Part shown: positions 1 through 23,310 of the stretch, in pieces
How positions within the stretch are numbered: the first letter of the stretch is position 1
How the letters are laid out: the number at the start of each line of letters is the position of its first letter
Source of the DNA: Pseudomonas citrullilanati
GTDB taxonomy: Bacteria; Pseudomonadota; Gammaproteobacteria; Pseudomonadales; Pseudomonadaceae
DNA length: 46,483 nt
NCBI RefSeq assembly: GCF_030580855.1
Contig: NZ_JAUQOP010000039.1
Coordinates: 1-46,483 of the forward strand
Reading direction: 5' to 3'
Program-made: the position numbers and the translations under genes
Notes under the pieces: generated by a model
What the model was told of the DNA's origin: nothing
The model's input: only the letters and a program-made list of their open reading frames with translations
Databases searched by the model: none

Positions 1-1147
1 CCCTGGAACTGCCGCAACTGCCGGCCCGCGACCAGGTGCGCCTGATCAACACCGTGCCCTCGGCCATCGCCGCGTTGCAGCGCAGCGGTGAAATCCCGGC
101 CAGCGTGCGGATCATCAATCTGGCCGGTGAGCCGTTGAAGCAAAGCCTGGTGGATGCCTTGTACCTGGGTGGCATCGAGCATGTCTACGACCTCTACGGC
201 CCGTCCGAAGACACCACCTATTCCACCTGGACCCGGCGCACCGCTGGCGGCACGGCGAACATCGGCCGACCCCTCGCGCACACCGCCAGCTACCTGCTGG
301 ACGCCGACCTGCAAGTCGTGCCCCAGGGCGTCTCGGCGGAGTTGTACCTGAGCGGCGCGGGGATCACCCGGGGCTACCTGGGGCGGGCCGCGCTGACGGC
401 CGAGAAGTACGTGCCCAACCCGTTCACCACCACCGGCGAACGCTTGTACCGCACCGGCGACCTCTGCCGTTATCGCGCCGATGGCGTGCTCCAATACCAA
501 GGCCGGATCGACCATCAGGTGAAGATCCGTGGCTTCCGCATCGAGCTGGGGGAAGTCGAGGCGCGGCTGCTGCAACAACCCCAGGTGCGTGACGTAGCGG
601 TGCTGGCCCAGGACGCCCCGGGCGGCCAGCAACTGGTGGCCTACGTGGTCGCGCCAGCGCTCGACCGCGACGCCAGCGAGGATTCACGGCGCTTGCGCGA
701 GCAACTCAAGGCCGGCCTCAAGGCGCATTTGCCCGACTACATGATCCCGGCCCACCTGCTGTTCCTCGACCAATTGCCGCTGACCCCCAACGGCAAGCTC
801 GACCGCAAGGCGCTGCCGGCGCTGGACGCCGGTGTGTCCCAGGCCGGTTACGTCGCGCCGGCCAGCGAGCCGGAACGGCAGGTCGCGGCGATCTGGGCCG
901 AGGTGCTCACGGTGGAACGCGTCGGCCGGGACGATCACTTCTTCGAGCTGGGCGGCCATTCGCTGCTGGCGGTCAATGCCGTCTCGCGCATGGCACTCGA
1001 ACTGGGGCTGACGCTGACCCCGCAACTGATTTTCCAGCACCCCGTCCTCAAGGATTTTGTCGCGCAACTCGACACGTCGGACGGGCCAATCAATGAACAG
1101 AAACTGAACAAGCTGGAAGCCCTGCTTGATGAAATGGAGGAAGTCTG

Positions 1148-1148
<1 letters not shown>
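1..1148 (+). CDS. NRPS, C-terminal fragment (partial A domain, T domain, docking tail)
   Basis: Partial gene: the frame is open from base 3 and the 5' end lies outside the window; 381 residues are visible. They hold the second half of an adenylation domain (YGPSEDTTYS, GELYLSG, YRTGDL, the GRIDHQVKIRGFR motif, PNGKLDRKALP), then a carrier domain with LGGHSL, whose Ser codon at 960-962 takes phosphopantetheine. It ends in a short charged tail (LEALLDEMEEV) suited to docking with the next protein. The specificity residues that can be seen, aligned by eye to GrsA (278, 299, 301, 322, 330, 331, 517), read N-N-A-L-T-Y-K. I recall this suffix from Ala/Gly-type domains, with Ala more likely; the first three positions are missing. 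The stop codon overlaps the next ATG (TGATG), so translational coupling is likely. NRPS fragment: certain. Substrate: tentative. Confidence 0.95.
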
Positions 1149-16189
<15,041 letters not shown>

Positions 16190-16239
16190 ACCTGTCGCCG
16201 GTCGGGCGTGGTGCCCGGCCGGCGTGGAGAGTGTGCCCC

Positions 16240-17190
16240 ATGTCGTTGAACCCTGATATCGCTGCATTCCTGGAACTGGTCGGCCATGGTCGCGCCAGCG
16301 GAAAACAGGTGCCCATGCACCAGATGAGCCCGGACCAGGCCCGAGAACAATTCGACCAGTCGTCGCGGTTGATGGACGCCGGTGGCGAGGCGCTGGAGGT
16401 CGTCGAGCCCGTGCAGGTCCCGACCCGCGACGGCGCCCGGCTGGCGGCCCGGCTGTACAGCGATCGACCGCTGGGGCCGGGGCCGGCCCGACCGGCGCTG
16501 CTGTATTTCCACGGCGGCGGCTATGTGGTGGGGAGTCTCGACTCCCATGATTCGCTGTGCCGCAACCTGGCGGCGATGGCCGACTGCGTAGTGGTGTCGG
16601 TGGCCTATCGGCGGGCGCCGGAGTTTCGTTTTCCCACCGCTGTCGAGGATGCCCTGGACGCCTGGACGTGGCTGGTGGCCGAGTCAGGCAGGCTCGGCAT
16701 CGATCCCCGGCGCCTGGCCGTGGGCGGCGACAGCGTCGGCGGCAGCCTGGCCACGGTGCTGGCGGCGCAACCGTTGGCGAATGCGCCGCTGTTGCAGGTG
16801 CTGATCTATCCGGTGACGGATGCCAGTCGCGGCAGGCCGTCCATCGAACGCTACGGCGAGGGGCATCTGCTGGAAAAGGCCTCGCTGGAATGGTTCTACA
16901 GCCATTACCAGCGCACCCCCGGCGACCGCCACGACCCGCGCTTCTCGCCGCTGCTGGGCGACCTCCCGGCCGACCTGCCGCCGGTGCTGTTGATCCTCGC
17001 CGAATGCGATCCGCTGCATGACGAAGGTGTGGCGTATGCGCAGCATCTGCAACAGGCCGGGGTGGCGGTTGAACTCAAGGTGTATGCCGGCATGACCCAT
17101 GACTTTCTGCGCATGGGCGCCATCGTCGACGACGCCGAAGCAGCCCAGCAACACATCGCCCAGCGATTGAGGGCGGTGTTCGCCCCCTGA
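16240..17190 (+). CDS. Alpha/beta hydrolase of the hormone-sensitive lipase family
   Basis: A 316-residue serine hydrolase. HGGGYVVGS is the oxyanion-hole motif of the HSL/acetyl-esterase family. The nucleophile is Ser165 in GDSVGG (GDSAG is usual, so Val replaces Ala). The remaining triad is Asp257 (ECDPLHDEG) and His287 (MTHDF). No signal peptide is apparent, so it is probably cytoplasmic. I chose the ATG at 16240 because GGAGAG at 16226-16231 sits 8 bases upstream; an in-frame GTG at 16231 falls on that Shine-Dalgarno and is less likely. It starts 50 bases after the NRPS stop with no terminator between them, so it may be co-transcribed and act on the peptide or a precursor. That role is inference; a general carboxylesterase is equally possible. 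Confidence 0.85.
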   Translation: MSLNPDIAAFLELVGHGRASGKQVPMHQMSPDQAREQFDQSSRLMDAGGEALEVVEPVQVPTRDGARLAARLYSDRPLGPGPARPALLYFHGGGYVVGSLDSHDSLCRNLAAMADCVVVSVAYRRAPEFRFPTAVEDALDAWTWLVAESGRLGIDPRRLAVGGDSVGGSLATVLAAQPLANAPLLQVLIYPVTDASRGRPSIERYGEGHLLEKASLEWFYSHYQRTPGDRHDPRFSPLLGDLPADLPPVLLILAECDPLHDEGVAYAQHLQQAGVAVELKVYAGMTHDFLRMGAIVDDAEAAQQHIAQRLRAVFAP

Positions 17191-17210
17191 CCAGACGCCC
17201 CGGCATCCAG

Positions 17211-17375
17211 TGTGGGAGCGAGCCTGCTCGCGAAGGCGGCGATACAGTCGACATCACGGGTTCAGGCACACCGCTATCGCGAGCAGGCTCGCTCCCACAA
17301 GGGGATCTGGTGTGGCCCGGGAAATTGTGTCCTGGCCAGATCCCCTGTGGGAGCGAGCTTGCTCGCGAAGGCGGC
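17211..17375. repeat. Cluster of three REP elements
   Basis: Three copies of the Pseudomonas REP sequence: forward at 17211-17240, inverted at 17270-17299 and forward at 17346-17375. The forward copies and their 3' flanks (17211-17268 and 17346-17404) are about 90% identical by eye, a local duplication. The central inverted copy can pair with either neighbour. A perfect 10-bp inverted repeat (GGGGATCTGG at 17300-17309, CCAGATCCCC at 17336-17345) extends the second pairing. It lies between the 3' ends of the esterase and dacB and could stabilise or terminate transcripts from either side. Confidence 0.88.
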
Positions 17376-17454
17376 GGCACAGTCGACATCACTGGATCAG
17401 GGGGCACGAACCCTCGGCCACCCCCAGGTCCCCCTGGGGGGCAGCCTGGAGGGG

Positions 17455-18921
17455 TCAGAGCACCGAGGCGGTCTGGGGCAGTTTTGGTTGGCGGTACAGG
17501 TCCAGCAGGACCTGGTCCAGGACGGACGAAGCGCCCCAGGGTTTCGGGTCGTTGAGGATGGCCACCACGGCCCAGGTGTTGCCATTGACGTCGCGGCTGA
17601 AGCCGGCGATGGCGCGGACGGTGTTCAGGGTGCCGGTCTTGATGTGGGCTTCGCCGGCCATGGCGGTGGTCTTGAGGCGCTTGCGCATGGTGCCGTCGGT
17701 GCCGGCAATCGGCATCGAGCTGATGTACTCGGCGGCATATGGGCTGCGCCAGGCGGCCTGCAGCATCGCCGCCATCTCCCGGGCGCTGACCCGTTCGGCG
17801 CGGGACAGGCCGGAGCCGTTCTCCATCACCAGGTGCGGCGCGGTGATCCCTTTCTTGGCCAGCCACTGGCGCACGACCCGCTGCGCGGCCTTGGCGTCGT
17901 CACCGTCGGCTTCGTTGCGAAACTGTGCGCCCAGGCTCAGGAACAGCTGCTGGGCCATGGTGTTGTTACTGTATTTGTTGATGTCACGGATGATCTCCGC
18001 GAGGTCCGGCGAAAATGCCCGGGCCAGCAGCTTGGCGCTGCTCGGGGTCGCGGCGAGGCGATCCTTGCCCTGGATGCTGCCGCCCAGTTCCTTCCAGATG
18101 GCTCGCACGGCGCCGGCGGTGTAGGTGGCGTGGTCCAGCAGCGACAGGTAGGTCTGGGAACTGCACCCCTCGCCGAGCTGGCCGCCGACGGTCACGGTCA
18201 CGCTGCCGTCCGCCTGGGGCACCGGGTTGTAGCGCACGCCGCCGGTGCATTGCTTGCCGTTGATCGCCTTGACCTGGTTGTCGATGCGAATGCTGGCGAT
18301 CGGCGGTTCTACCGAGACCAGCACCCGGCCGGCGTCATTGCGGGCGACGAAACGCAACGCCTTGAGGTTGACCAGCAGGGCGTCGGGCTTGACCAGGAAC
18401 GGCTTGTTCTCGTCGTTGCCGTCGTCGTTGAACTCGGGCAACTGCGGCTGGATGAAGAAGCCGCGGTCCAGCACCAGGTCGCCGGTGACCTGTTGCACGC
18501 CATTGGCCCGCAGGTCGCGCATCAGCAGCCAGAGCTTTTCCATGTTCAGCTTGGGGTCACCGCCGCCCTTGAGGTACAGGTTGCCGTTGAGGATCCCGCC
18601 GTTGAGGGTGCCATCGGTGTAGAACTCGGTTTTCCACTGGTGATTGGGGCCGAGCATCTCCAGGGCCGCGTAGGTGGTCACCAGTTTCATGGTGGACGCC
18701 GGGTTGACCGAGACGTCGGCGTTGTACACGGTCGGGGTGCCGGGGCCGTTGAGCGGCAGCATCACCAGGGACAAGGCATTGTCTTGCAGTTTGCTGGTCT
18801 TGAGGGCCTTCTGCACGTTGGGCGACAAGGCGGTGTTGATCGTGGCGGCGCTGGTGGAAGCGGGGAGGGCCAGGGGAAGAAGAAGGCTGGCCAGAAGCAG
18901 TGGACGCAAAGATTTGATCAT
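17455..18921 (-). CDS. dacB: D-alanyl-D-alanine carboxypeptidase/endopeptidase (PBP4/DacB family)
   Basis: A 488-residue periplasmic peptidoglycan hydrolase of the S13 family, which trims stem peptides and cleaves DD-crosslinks. It has an N-terminal signal peptide (basic start, Leu-rich core, ASTSA cleavage region near residue 25). All three penicillin-binding motifs are present: S76-T-M-K79 (nucleophile), S318-N-N320 and K428-T-G430. A long insert between the first two motifs is typical of class C PBPs. It is transcribed away from yggL and converges with the NRPS/esterase unit, so it is probably a separate core gene flanking the biosynthetic locus. No obvious Shine-Dalgarno is seen; the start is set by the signal peptide. 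Confidence 0.93.
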   Translation of the reverse strand: MIKSLRPLLLASLLLPLALPASTSAATINTALSPNVQKALKTSKLQDNALSLVMLPLNGPGTPTVYNADVSVNPASTMKLVTTYAALEMLGPNHQWKTEFYTDGTLNGGILNGNLYLKGGGDPKLNMEKLWLLMRDLRANGVQQVTGDLVLDRGFFIQPQLPEFNDDGNDENKPFLVKPDALLVNLKALRFVARNDAGRVLVSVEPPIASIRIDNQVKAINGKQCTGGVRYNPVPQADGSVTVTVGGQLGEGCSSQTYLSLLDHATYTAGAVRAIWKELGGSIQGKDRLAATPSSAKLLARAFSPDLAEIIRDINKYSNNTMAQQLFLSLGAQFRNEADGDDAKAAQRVVRQWLAKKGITAPHLVMENGSGLSRAERVSAREMAAMLQAAWRSPYAAEYISSMPIAGTDGTMRKRLKTTAMAGEAHIKTGTLNTVRAIAGFSRDVNGNTWAVVAILNDPKPWGASSVLDQVLLDLYRQPKLPQTASVL

Positions 18922-19082
18922 TGAAATAAAACCCTACAGGCGAGGGGGAAAAGACGAGGGCATGAAAATGAACGCCCTCAACGGTCATGAAAGTGTCGGC
19001 ATTATGCCCCAAGCCGCAGCGACTTGGCCCGTACCCGAGCCCTTCGACACGCTATTTTTTTCCGATGGTCGACCCATACGCC

Positions 19083-19122
19083 CGAACAGTCGGGCAATTG
19101 CCGCACCAAGCTGGTAAAGTGC
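19083..19122 (+). promoter_or_regulatory. Candidate yggL promoter region with inverted repeat
   Basis: A perfect short inverted repeat (CCCGA-ACAG-TCGGG, 19083-19096) is followed by an extended -10-like element TGGTAAAGT (19114-19122), about 30 bases before the yggL start. No convincing -35 is present at the right distance, so this is a weak call. Confidence 0.3.
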
Positions 19123-19152
19123 CGGCCGTTATTACTTATGAGGATTGTTCCA

Positions 19153-19497
19153 ATGGCGACTAACCGTTCCCGGCGTCTGCGCAAAAAGCTGTGCGTGGAT
19201 GAATTTCAAGAGCTGGGTTTCGAATTGAACCTGGATTTCAAGGACGATCTGGCCGACGAAGCCATCGACACTTTCCTCGACGACTTCCTCAAGCAAGCCA
19301 TGGAAGCCAATGGCCTGGGCTATGTCGGCGGTGACGACTACGGCCTGGTTTGCCTGCAGAAGCGTGGCTCGGTTTCCGAAGAGCAGCGTGCGGCCGTCGA
19401 GGCCTGGCTCAAGGCCCGTCCTGAGCTGACCAGCGTCGAAGTCAGCCCGCTGATGGACGTGTGGTACCCGGAAAAGCCGATCAACGCCAAGGCGTGA
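19153..19497 (+). CDS. yggL: YggL family protein (DUF469)
   Basis: A 114-residue small acidic protein of the YggL/DUF469 family, found across gammaproteobacteria and reported in association with the 50S ribosome; its function is not well defined. The N-terminus is very basic (TNRSRRLRKKLCVDEF), followed by the conserved FELGF-like segment, GYVGGDDYGLVC and a C-terminal VEVSPLMDVWY. The ATG at 19153 is preceded by GAGG 9 bases upstream. It is monocistronic: a strong rho-independent terminator follows within 10 bases, and dacB diverges upstream. Confidence 0.9.
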   Translation: MATNRSRRLRKKLCVDEFQELGFELNLDFKDDLADEAIDTFLDDFLKQAMEANGLGYVGGDDYGLVCLQKRGSVSEEQRAAVEAWLKARPELTSVEVSPLMDVWYPEKPINAKA

Positions 19498-19503
19498 TGA
19501 TCC

Positions 19504-19537
19504 AAGCCGGCAGCCCCTGGGGGCGCCGGCTTTTTTG
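19504..19537 (+). terminator. Rho-independent terminator of yggL
   Basis: A GC-rich stem (GCCGGC...GCCCC / GGGGC...GCCGGC) with a very short loop is followed by six T residues at 19531-19536, starting 7 bases after the yggL stop codon. Confidence 0.85.
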
Positions 19538-19570
19538 TGCCTGGCGGTTGGGTTTCCGGTGGCCTTCAGG

Positions 19571-19652
19571 CCGTTATCGCGAGCAGGCTCGCTCCCACAA
19601 GGGGAGATGAATCGCATCCTTCTACTGTGGGAGCGAGCTTGCTCGCGATGCT
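19571..19652. repeat. REP doublet (REPIN-like)
   Basis: An inverted REP copy (19571-19602) and a forward copy (19626-19652) in opposite orientation about 25 bases apart. They lie between yggL and the 3' end of benE. Same family as the other GTGGGAGCGAGC repeats in the window. Confidence 0.85.
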
Positions 19653-19663
19653 TTTCAAAGCGT

Positions 19664-20854
19664 TCAAGCGTTGCGCCAGTTCAGGACCAGCAAGGTCAGC
19701 ACCCCCGCCACGATCCCCCAGAACGCCGAACCGATGGAGAACAGCGTCATCCCCGACGCCGTGACCATGAAGGTGATCAGCGCCGCTTCTCGTTCCTTCA
19801 CTTCGCTCATGGCGATACTCAAGCCATTGATGATCGAGCCGAACAGCGCCAGGGCCGCGATGGACAGCACCAGTTCCTTGGGCAGCGCCGCGAACAACGC
19901 CGCCAGCGTGGCGCCGAACACCCCGGCGATGCCGTAGAAGATCCCGCACCAGACGGCGGCGGTGTAGCGCTTGTTGCGATCCTCGTGGGCGTGGGGGCCG
20001 GTGCAGATGGCGGCGCTGATGGCCGCCAGGTTGATGCCATGGGAGCCGAACGGCGCCAGCAGCAATGAGGCGATGCCGGTGCTGGTGATCAGCGGCGAGG
20101 CGGGGACGGTGTAGCCGTCGGCCCGCAACACGGCGATGCCGGGCATGTTCTGCGAGGTCATCGCCACGACGAACAGCGGGATGCCGATGCTGATGGTGGC
20201 GGCCAGGGAAAAGTGCGGCGTGGTCCAGACCGGCGTGGCGACTTCCAGGGCAAACCCGCTGAAGTCCAAGAGCCCGAGCAGGCCGGACAGCGCCGTGCCC
20301 ACCAGCAGCGCCGCCAGCACCGCGTAGCGTGGCGACAGGCGCTTGACGATCAGGTAAGTGAAAAACATCCCCAGTACCAGGCCGGTGCGATGCTGGGTGG
20401 CGACGAAGATTTCGCTGCCGATCTTGAACAGGATGCCCGCCAGCAACGCCGCCGCCAGCGACGCCGGGATGCGCTTGACCAGGCGCTCGAAACTGCCGGT
20501 CAGGCCGCAGATCGTCACCAGCACCGCGCAGGTGATGTAGGCGCCGATGGCCTCGCCATAGCTCACGCCACCCAGGCTGGTGATCAACAGTGCCGCGCCG
20601 GGTGTCGACCAGGCGATGGTGATCGGCGTGCGGTAGCGCAGCGACAAGCCGATGGAGCACACGGCCATGCCGATGGAAATCGCCCAGATCCACGATGAAA
20701 TCTGCCCGCTGGTCAGCCCCGCTGCCTGCCCGGCCTGGAACATCAGCACCAGGGAGCTGGTGTAGCCGGTCATCATCGCGATGAACCCGGCGACGATGGC
20801 CGAAGGCGAGGTGTCGGCGAGCGGACGAAGTGGCGTGGTCGTGACTTCGGTCAT
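19664..20854 (-). CDS. benE: BenE-family (benzoate:H+ symporter-like) transporter
   Basis: A 396-residue, strongly hydrophobic inner-membrane protein with roughly 11-12 membrane segments. It matches the BenE family by its N-terminal region (FIAMMTGYTSSLVLMFQAGQ), the TPITIAWSTPGAAL segment and the GSHGINLAAISAAICTG segment. BenE members are described as benzoate/proton symporters, but here there are no ben or cat genes nearby. The neighbours are a GntR regulator and purine catabolism genes, so the substrate could be different; that is inference. Start: ATG with AAGGA about 13 bases upstream, which is long spacing. It diverges from the GntR gene across 244 bases. Confidence 0.85.
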   Translation of the reverse strand: MTEVTTTPLRPLADTSPSAIVAGFIAMMTGYTSSLVLMFQAGQAAGLTSGQISSWIWAISIGMAVCSIGLSLRYRTPITIAWSTPGAALLITSLGGVSYGEAIGAYITCAVLVTICGLTGSFERLVKRIPASLAAALLAGILFKIGSEIFVATQHRTGLVLGMFFTYLIVKRLSPRYAVLAALLVGTALSGLLGLLDFSGFALEVATPVWTTPHFSLAATISIGIPLFVVAMTSQNMPGIAVLRADGYTVPASPLITSTGIASLLLAPFGSHGINLAAISAAICTGPHAHEDRNKRYTAAVWCGIFYGIAGVFGATLAALFAALPKELVLSIAALALFGSIINGLSIAMSEVKEREAALITFMVTASGMTLFSIGSAFWGIVAGVLTLLVLNWRNA

Positions 20855-20911
20855 GGTGGGCGGCGGTCCTTGTTATAGATTGACTGGGCTGGGCGGCGCC
20901 ACAGGTGTTCG

Positions 20912-20926
20912 GTTTAAAGCCTAAAC
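20912..20926. promoter_or_regulatory. Inverted repeat in benE/GntR intergenic region
   Basis: A perfect inverted repeat GTTTA-AAGCC-TAAAC lies 58 bases upstream of the benE start, a plausible position for a promoter operator. No partner protein can be named from sequence alone. Confidence 0.3.
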
Positions 20927-20995
20927 TCAACGCGCTGGCCGATTGCAATACAGCCATGCCCGCAAACAGCCGTACAGTCGTGTTGCCATCAGAGG

Positions 20996-21005
20996 TTGTG
21001 TACAA
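20996..21005. promoter_or_regulatory. Candidate GntR-type operator
   Basis: TTGTGTACAA has TTGT/ACAA arms around a GT centre, similar to the T-N-G-T...A-C-N-A operators bound by FadR/FCD regulators, and lies in the intergenic region shared by benE and the FCD-type regulator gene. Autoregulation is plausible. The central spacing is two bases rather than the usual three, which lowers confidence. Confidence 0.32.
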
Positions 21006-21098
21006 TCGAGGTGTTTTTTACGCGATACTTGCCAGCGACCTGCTGTGCCGTATTACAGTCACGGTCAATTCGCCGCAGTTTTCCCGACTCGAGTGCCC

Positions 21099-21863
21099 AT
21101 GAACGAACAGTTGCAGCCCCTCAAGAAACAACCGCGAGCCGGTAAAGCCGGTCGCAGCGGTACCCAGGACGATATCGTCTATGCGCATATCTTCGAGGCC
21201 ATTCTCGAACAGCGCCTGGCGCCCGGCACGAAGTTGAGCGAAGAGGCACTGGGGGAGATTTTCGGGGTCAGCCGCACGATCATTCGTCGGGCGCTGTCAC
21301 GCCTGGCCCATGAAGGGGTGGTGCTGCTGCGGCCCAATCGCGGCGCCGTGGTCGCCAGCCCGAGTGTCGAGGAGGCGCGCCAGGTGTTCATGGCCCGGCG
21401 CTTGGTGGAGCGGGCCATCACCGAGCTGGCGGTGCAACACGCCACCGCCGAGCAGTTGGCCGAGCTGCGGCAGATGGTCAACGACGAGCGCGACAGCTTC
21501 TCCCGTGGCGACCGTGGCGCCGGCATCCGCCTGTCGGGCGAATTCCACCTCAAGCTGGCCGAAGCGGCGAAGAATGCGCCGCTGATCAGTTTCCAGCGCA
21601 GCCTGGTGTCCCAGACCTCGCTGATCATCGCCCAGTACGAAAGCGGCAACCGTTCCCACTGTTCCTATGATGAACACACCCAGTTGATCGACGCCATCGA
21701 GGCGCGCGACGCGACGCTGGCGGTGGACCTGATGATGCACCACATGGACCACATCGACAGCAAGCTCAACCTCGACGAGGAAAGTGCCTCGGATGATCTG
21801 CATGCGGTGTTCTCGCATTTGCTGCAGAGCAAGAAGCCGGGGCGGTCGACGGCCAAGCTGTGA
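21099..21863 (+). CDS. GntR-family regulator, FCD (FadR) subfamily
   Basis: A 254-residue transcription factor. The winged helix-turn-helix spans about residues 25-88 (LSEEALGEIFGVSRTIIRRALSRL), followed by an FCD ligand-binding domain (about 92-235) with the usual metal-binding His positions (EFHLKL, DEHTQL, MMHHMDH). Members sense small acids or catabolic intermediates. I chose ATG 21099 because the open frame upstream (from 20943) has no family similarity. It lies between the divergent benE and the convergent guaD, so purine or aromatic catabolism is the likely sphere of control; the effector is unknown. Confidence 0.9.
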   Translation: MNEQLQPLKKQPRAGKAGRSGTQDDIVYAHIFEAILEQRLAPGTKLSEEALGEIFGVSRTIIRRALSRLAHEGVVLLRPNRGAVVASPSVEEARQVFMARRLVERAITELAVQHATAEQLAELRQMVNDERDSFSRGDRGAGIRLSGEFHLKLAEAAKNAPLISFQRSLVSQTSLIIAQYESGNRSHCSYDEHTQLIDAIEARDATLAVDLMMHHMDHIDSKLNLDEESASDDLHAVFSHLLQSKKPGRSTAKL

Positions 21864-21880
21864 GGGGTTGAATCAGTCAT

Positions 21881-21968
21881 ACCGCTAATCGCGAGCAAGC
21901 TCGCTCCCACAGGGGCTATGTGAACGACACACATCCACTGTGGGAGCGAGCTTGCTCGCGATAGCGAT
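21881..21968. repeat. REP doublet (REPIN-like)
   Basis: Inverted REP (21881-21911) and forward REP (21939-21968), separated by 27 bases, between the convergent 3' ends of the GntR gene and guaD. It could act as a bidirectional transcript end. Confidence 0.87.
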
Positions 21969-21986
21969 TCAACAGCCAATAAGCCT

Positions 21987-23291
21987 CTAGCGCTGATGCA
22001 CCAACCGGCCAGCCGCATACGTCTGCGCCACCGTCCGGTCATCCCCCAGGGTCATCAGCACGAACAACCGCTCGGCAATGTCCTTGGCCTGCTTGAGACG
22101 ATAGCCCAGCAGCGGCGTCGCGTTGTAGTCGAGCACCAGGAAATCCGCGTCGGTGCCCGGTTGCAAAGTCCCGATCCTGTCCTCCAGGCGCAGGGCCCTG
22201 GCGCCGCCGAGCGTGGCCAGGTACAGCGACTTGAACGGGCTCAAGCGGGCGCCCTGCAACTGCATCACCTTGTACGCTTCATTCAGCGTCTGCAGCAGTG
22301 AAAAACTGGTGCCTCCCCCTACGTCCGTGCCCAGGCCGACGTTCACCTTGTGCTTCTCGGCCATGGGCAGGTTGAACAGGCCGCTGCCCAGGAAGAAGTT
22401 CGAGGTCGGGCAGAAGGCGATGGCCGAGCCGGTTTCGGCCAGTCGCGCGCATTCGTCATCGCACAAATGCACGCCATGGGCGAACACCGAGCGCTCGCCG
22501 AGCAGTTGGTAGTGGTCGTAGACGTCCAGGTAACCCTTGCGCTCGGGAAACAGCTCCTTGACCCACTGCACTTCCTGCAGGTTTTCACTGATGTGGGTCT
22601 GCATGTACAAATCCGGGTATTCGCCCAGCAACTGGCCGGCCAGGGTCAATTGTTCCGGGGTGCTGGTGGGGGCGAAGCGGGGCGTCACGGCGTAATGCAG
22701 GCGGCCCTTGCCGTGCCAGCGCTCGATCAGCGCCTTGCTCTGGGTGTAGCTGGATTCGGCGGTGTCGACCAGGTAGTCCGGGGCATTGCGGTCCATCATC
22801 ACTTTGCCGGCGATCATCCGCAGGTCGAGCTGCTCGGCCACTTCGAAAAATGAATTCACCGATTGCGGGTGCACACTGCCGAACACCAGCGCCGTGGTGG
22901 TGCCATTGCGCAGCAGTTCCTTGACGAAAATATCGGCCACCTTATCGGCGTGGGCCTTGTCGGCGAACTGGCTTTCGCAAGGGAACGTATAGGTATTGAG
23001 CCAATCCAGCAGTTGCTCGCCGTAGGCCCCCACCATGCCGGTCTGCGGCAGATGGATGTGCGTATCGATGAAGCCCGGGGTGATCAGGGCGTCCGGGAAA
23101 TGGTTGATGTCGATGTCCGCCGCCAGGGTCGGCAGCAGGTCGCTGGCGTGGCCGATGGCGCTGATCTGGCCGTTTTCCACCACCAGCAAGCCGTCCTCGA
23201 AGTATTCATAGGAGGCCTCGATGCCGACTTCGGCGGGGTCGGCGAGGCTGTGGAGCAGGGCGGAGCGGTAGGCTTTGCGTGTCAGGGGCAT
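21987..23291 (-). CDS. guaD: Guanine deaminase
   Basis: A 434-residue amidohydrolase that deaminates guanine to xanthine, feeding the xanthine dehydrogenase encoded next to it. Metal and catalytic motifs are in order: H78-I-H80 (GFIDTHIHLPQ), CxSxFA region, THISEN, FAHGVHL and GLGTDVGGGTSFS, whose Asp is the metal ligand. The frame is open for 59 codons upstream (to 23468), but that extension overlaps xdhC and is low-complexity. The ATG at 23291 gives the normal family length and an MPLTRKAYRS start. It lies 19 bases downstream of xdhC on the same strand, so it is the last gene of the xdh operon. Confidence 0.95.
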   Translation of the reverse strand: MPLTRKAYRSALLHSLADPAEVGIEASYEYFEDGLLVVENGQISAIGHASDLLPTLAADIDINHFPDALITPGFIDTHIHLPQTGMVGAYGEQLLDWLNTYTFPCESQFADKAHADKVADIFVKELLRNGTTTALVFGSVHPQSVNSFFEVAEQLDLRMIAGKVMMDRNAPDYLVDTAESSYTQSKALIERWHGKGRLHYAVTPRFAPTSTPEQLTLAGQLLGEYPDLYMQTHISENLQEVQWVKELFPERKGYLDVYDHYQLLGERSVFAHGVHLCDDECARLAETGSAIAFCPTSNFFLGSGLFNLPMAEKHKVNVGLGTDVGGGTSFSLLQTLNEAYKVMQLQGARLSPFKSLYLATLGGARALRLEDRIGTLQPGTDADFLVLDYNATPLLGYRLKQAKDIAERLFVLMTLGDDRTVAQTYAAGRLVHQR

Positions 23292-23310
23292 GGGGGTTCT
23301 CAACGAGGGT

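Noticed and set aside
17212..18924. Long plus-strand frame antisense to dacB
   Set aside because: It runs through the REP cluster and mirrors dacB, whose signal peptide and three PBP motifs are clear.
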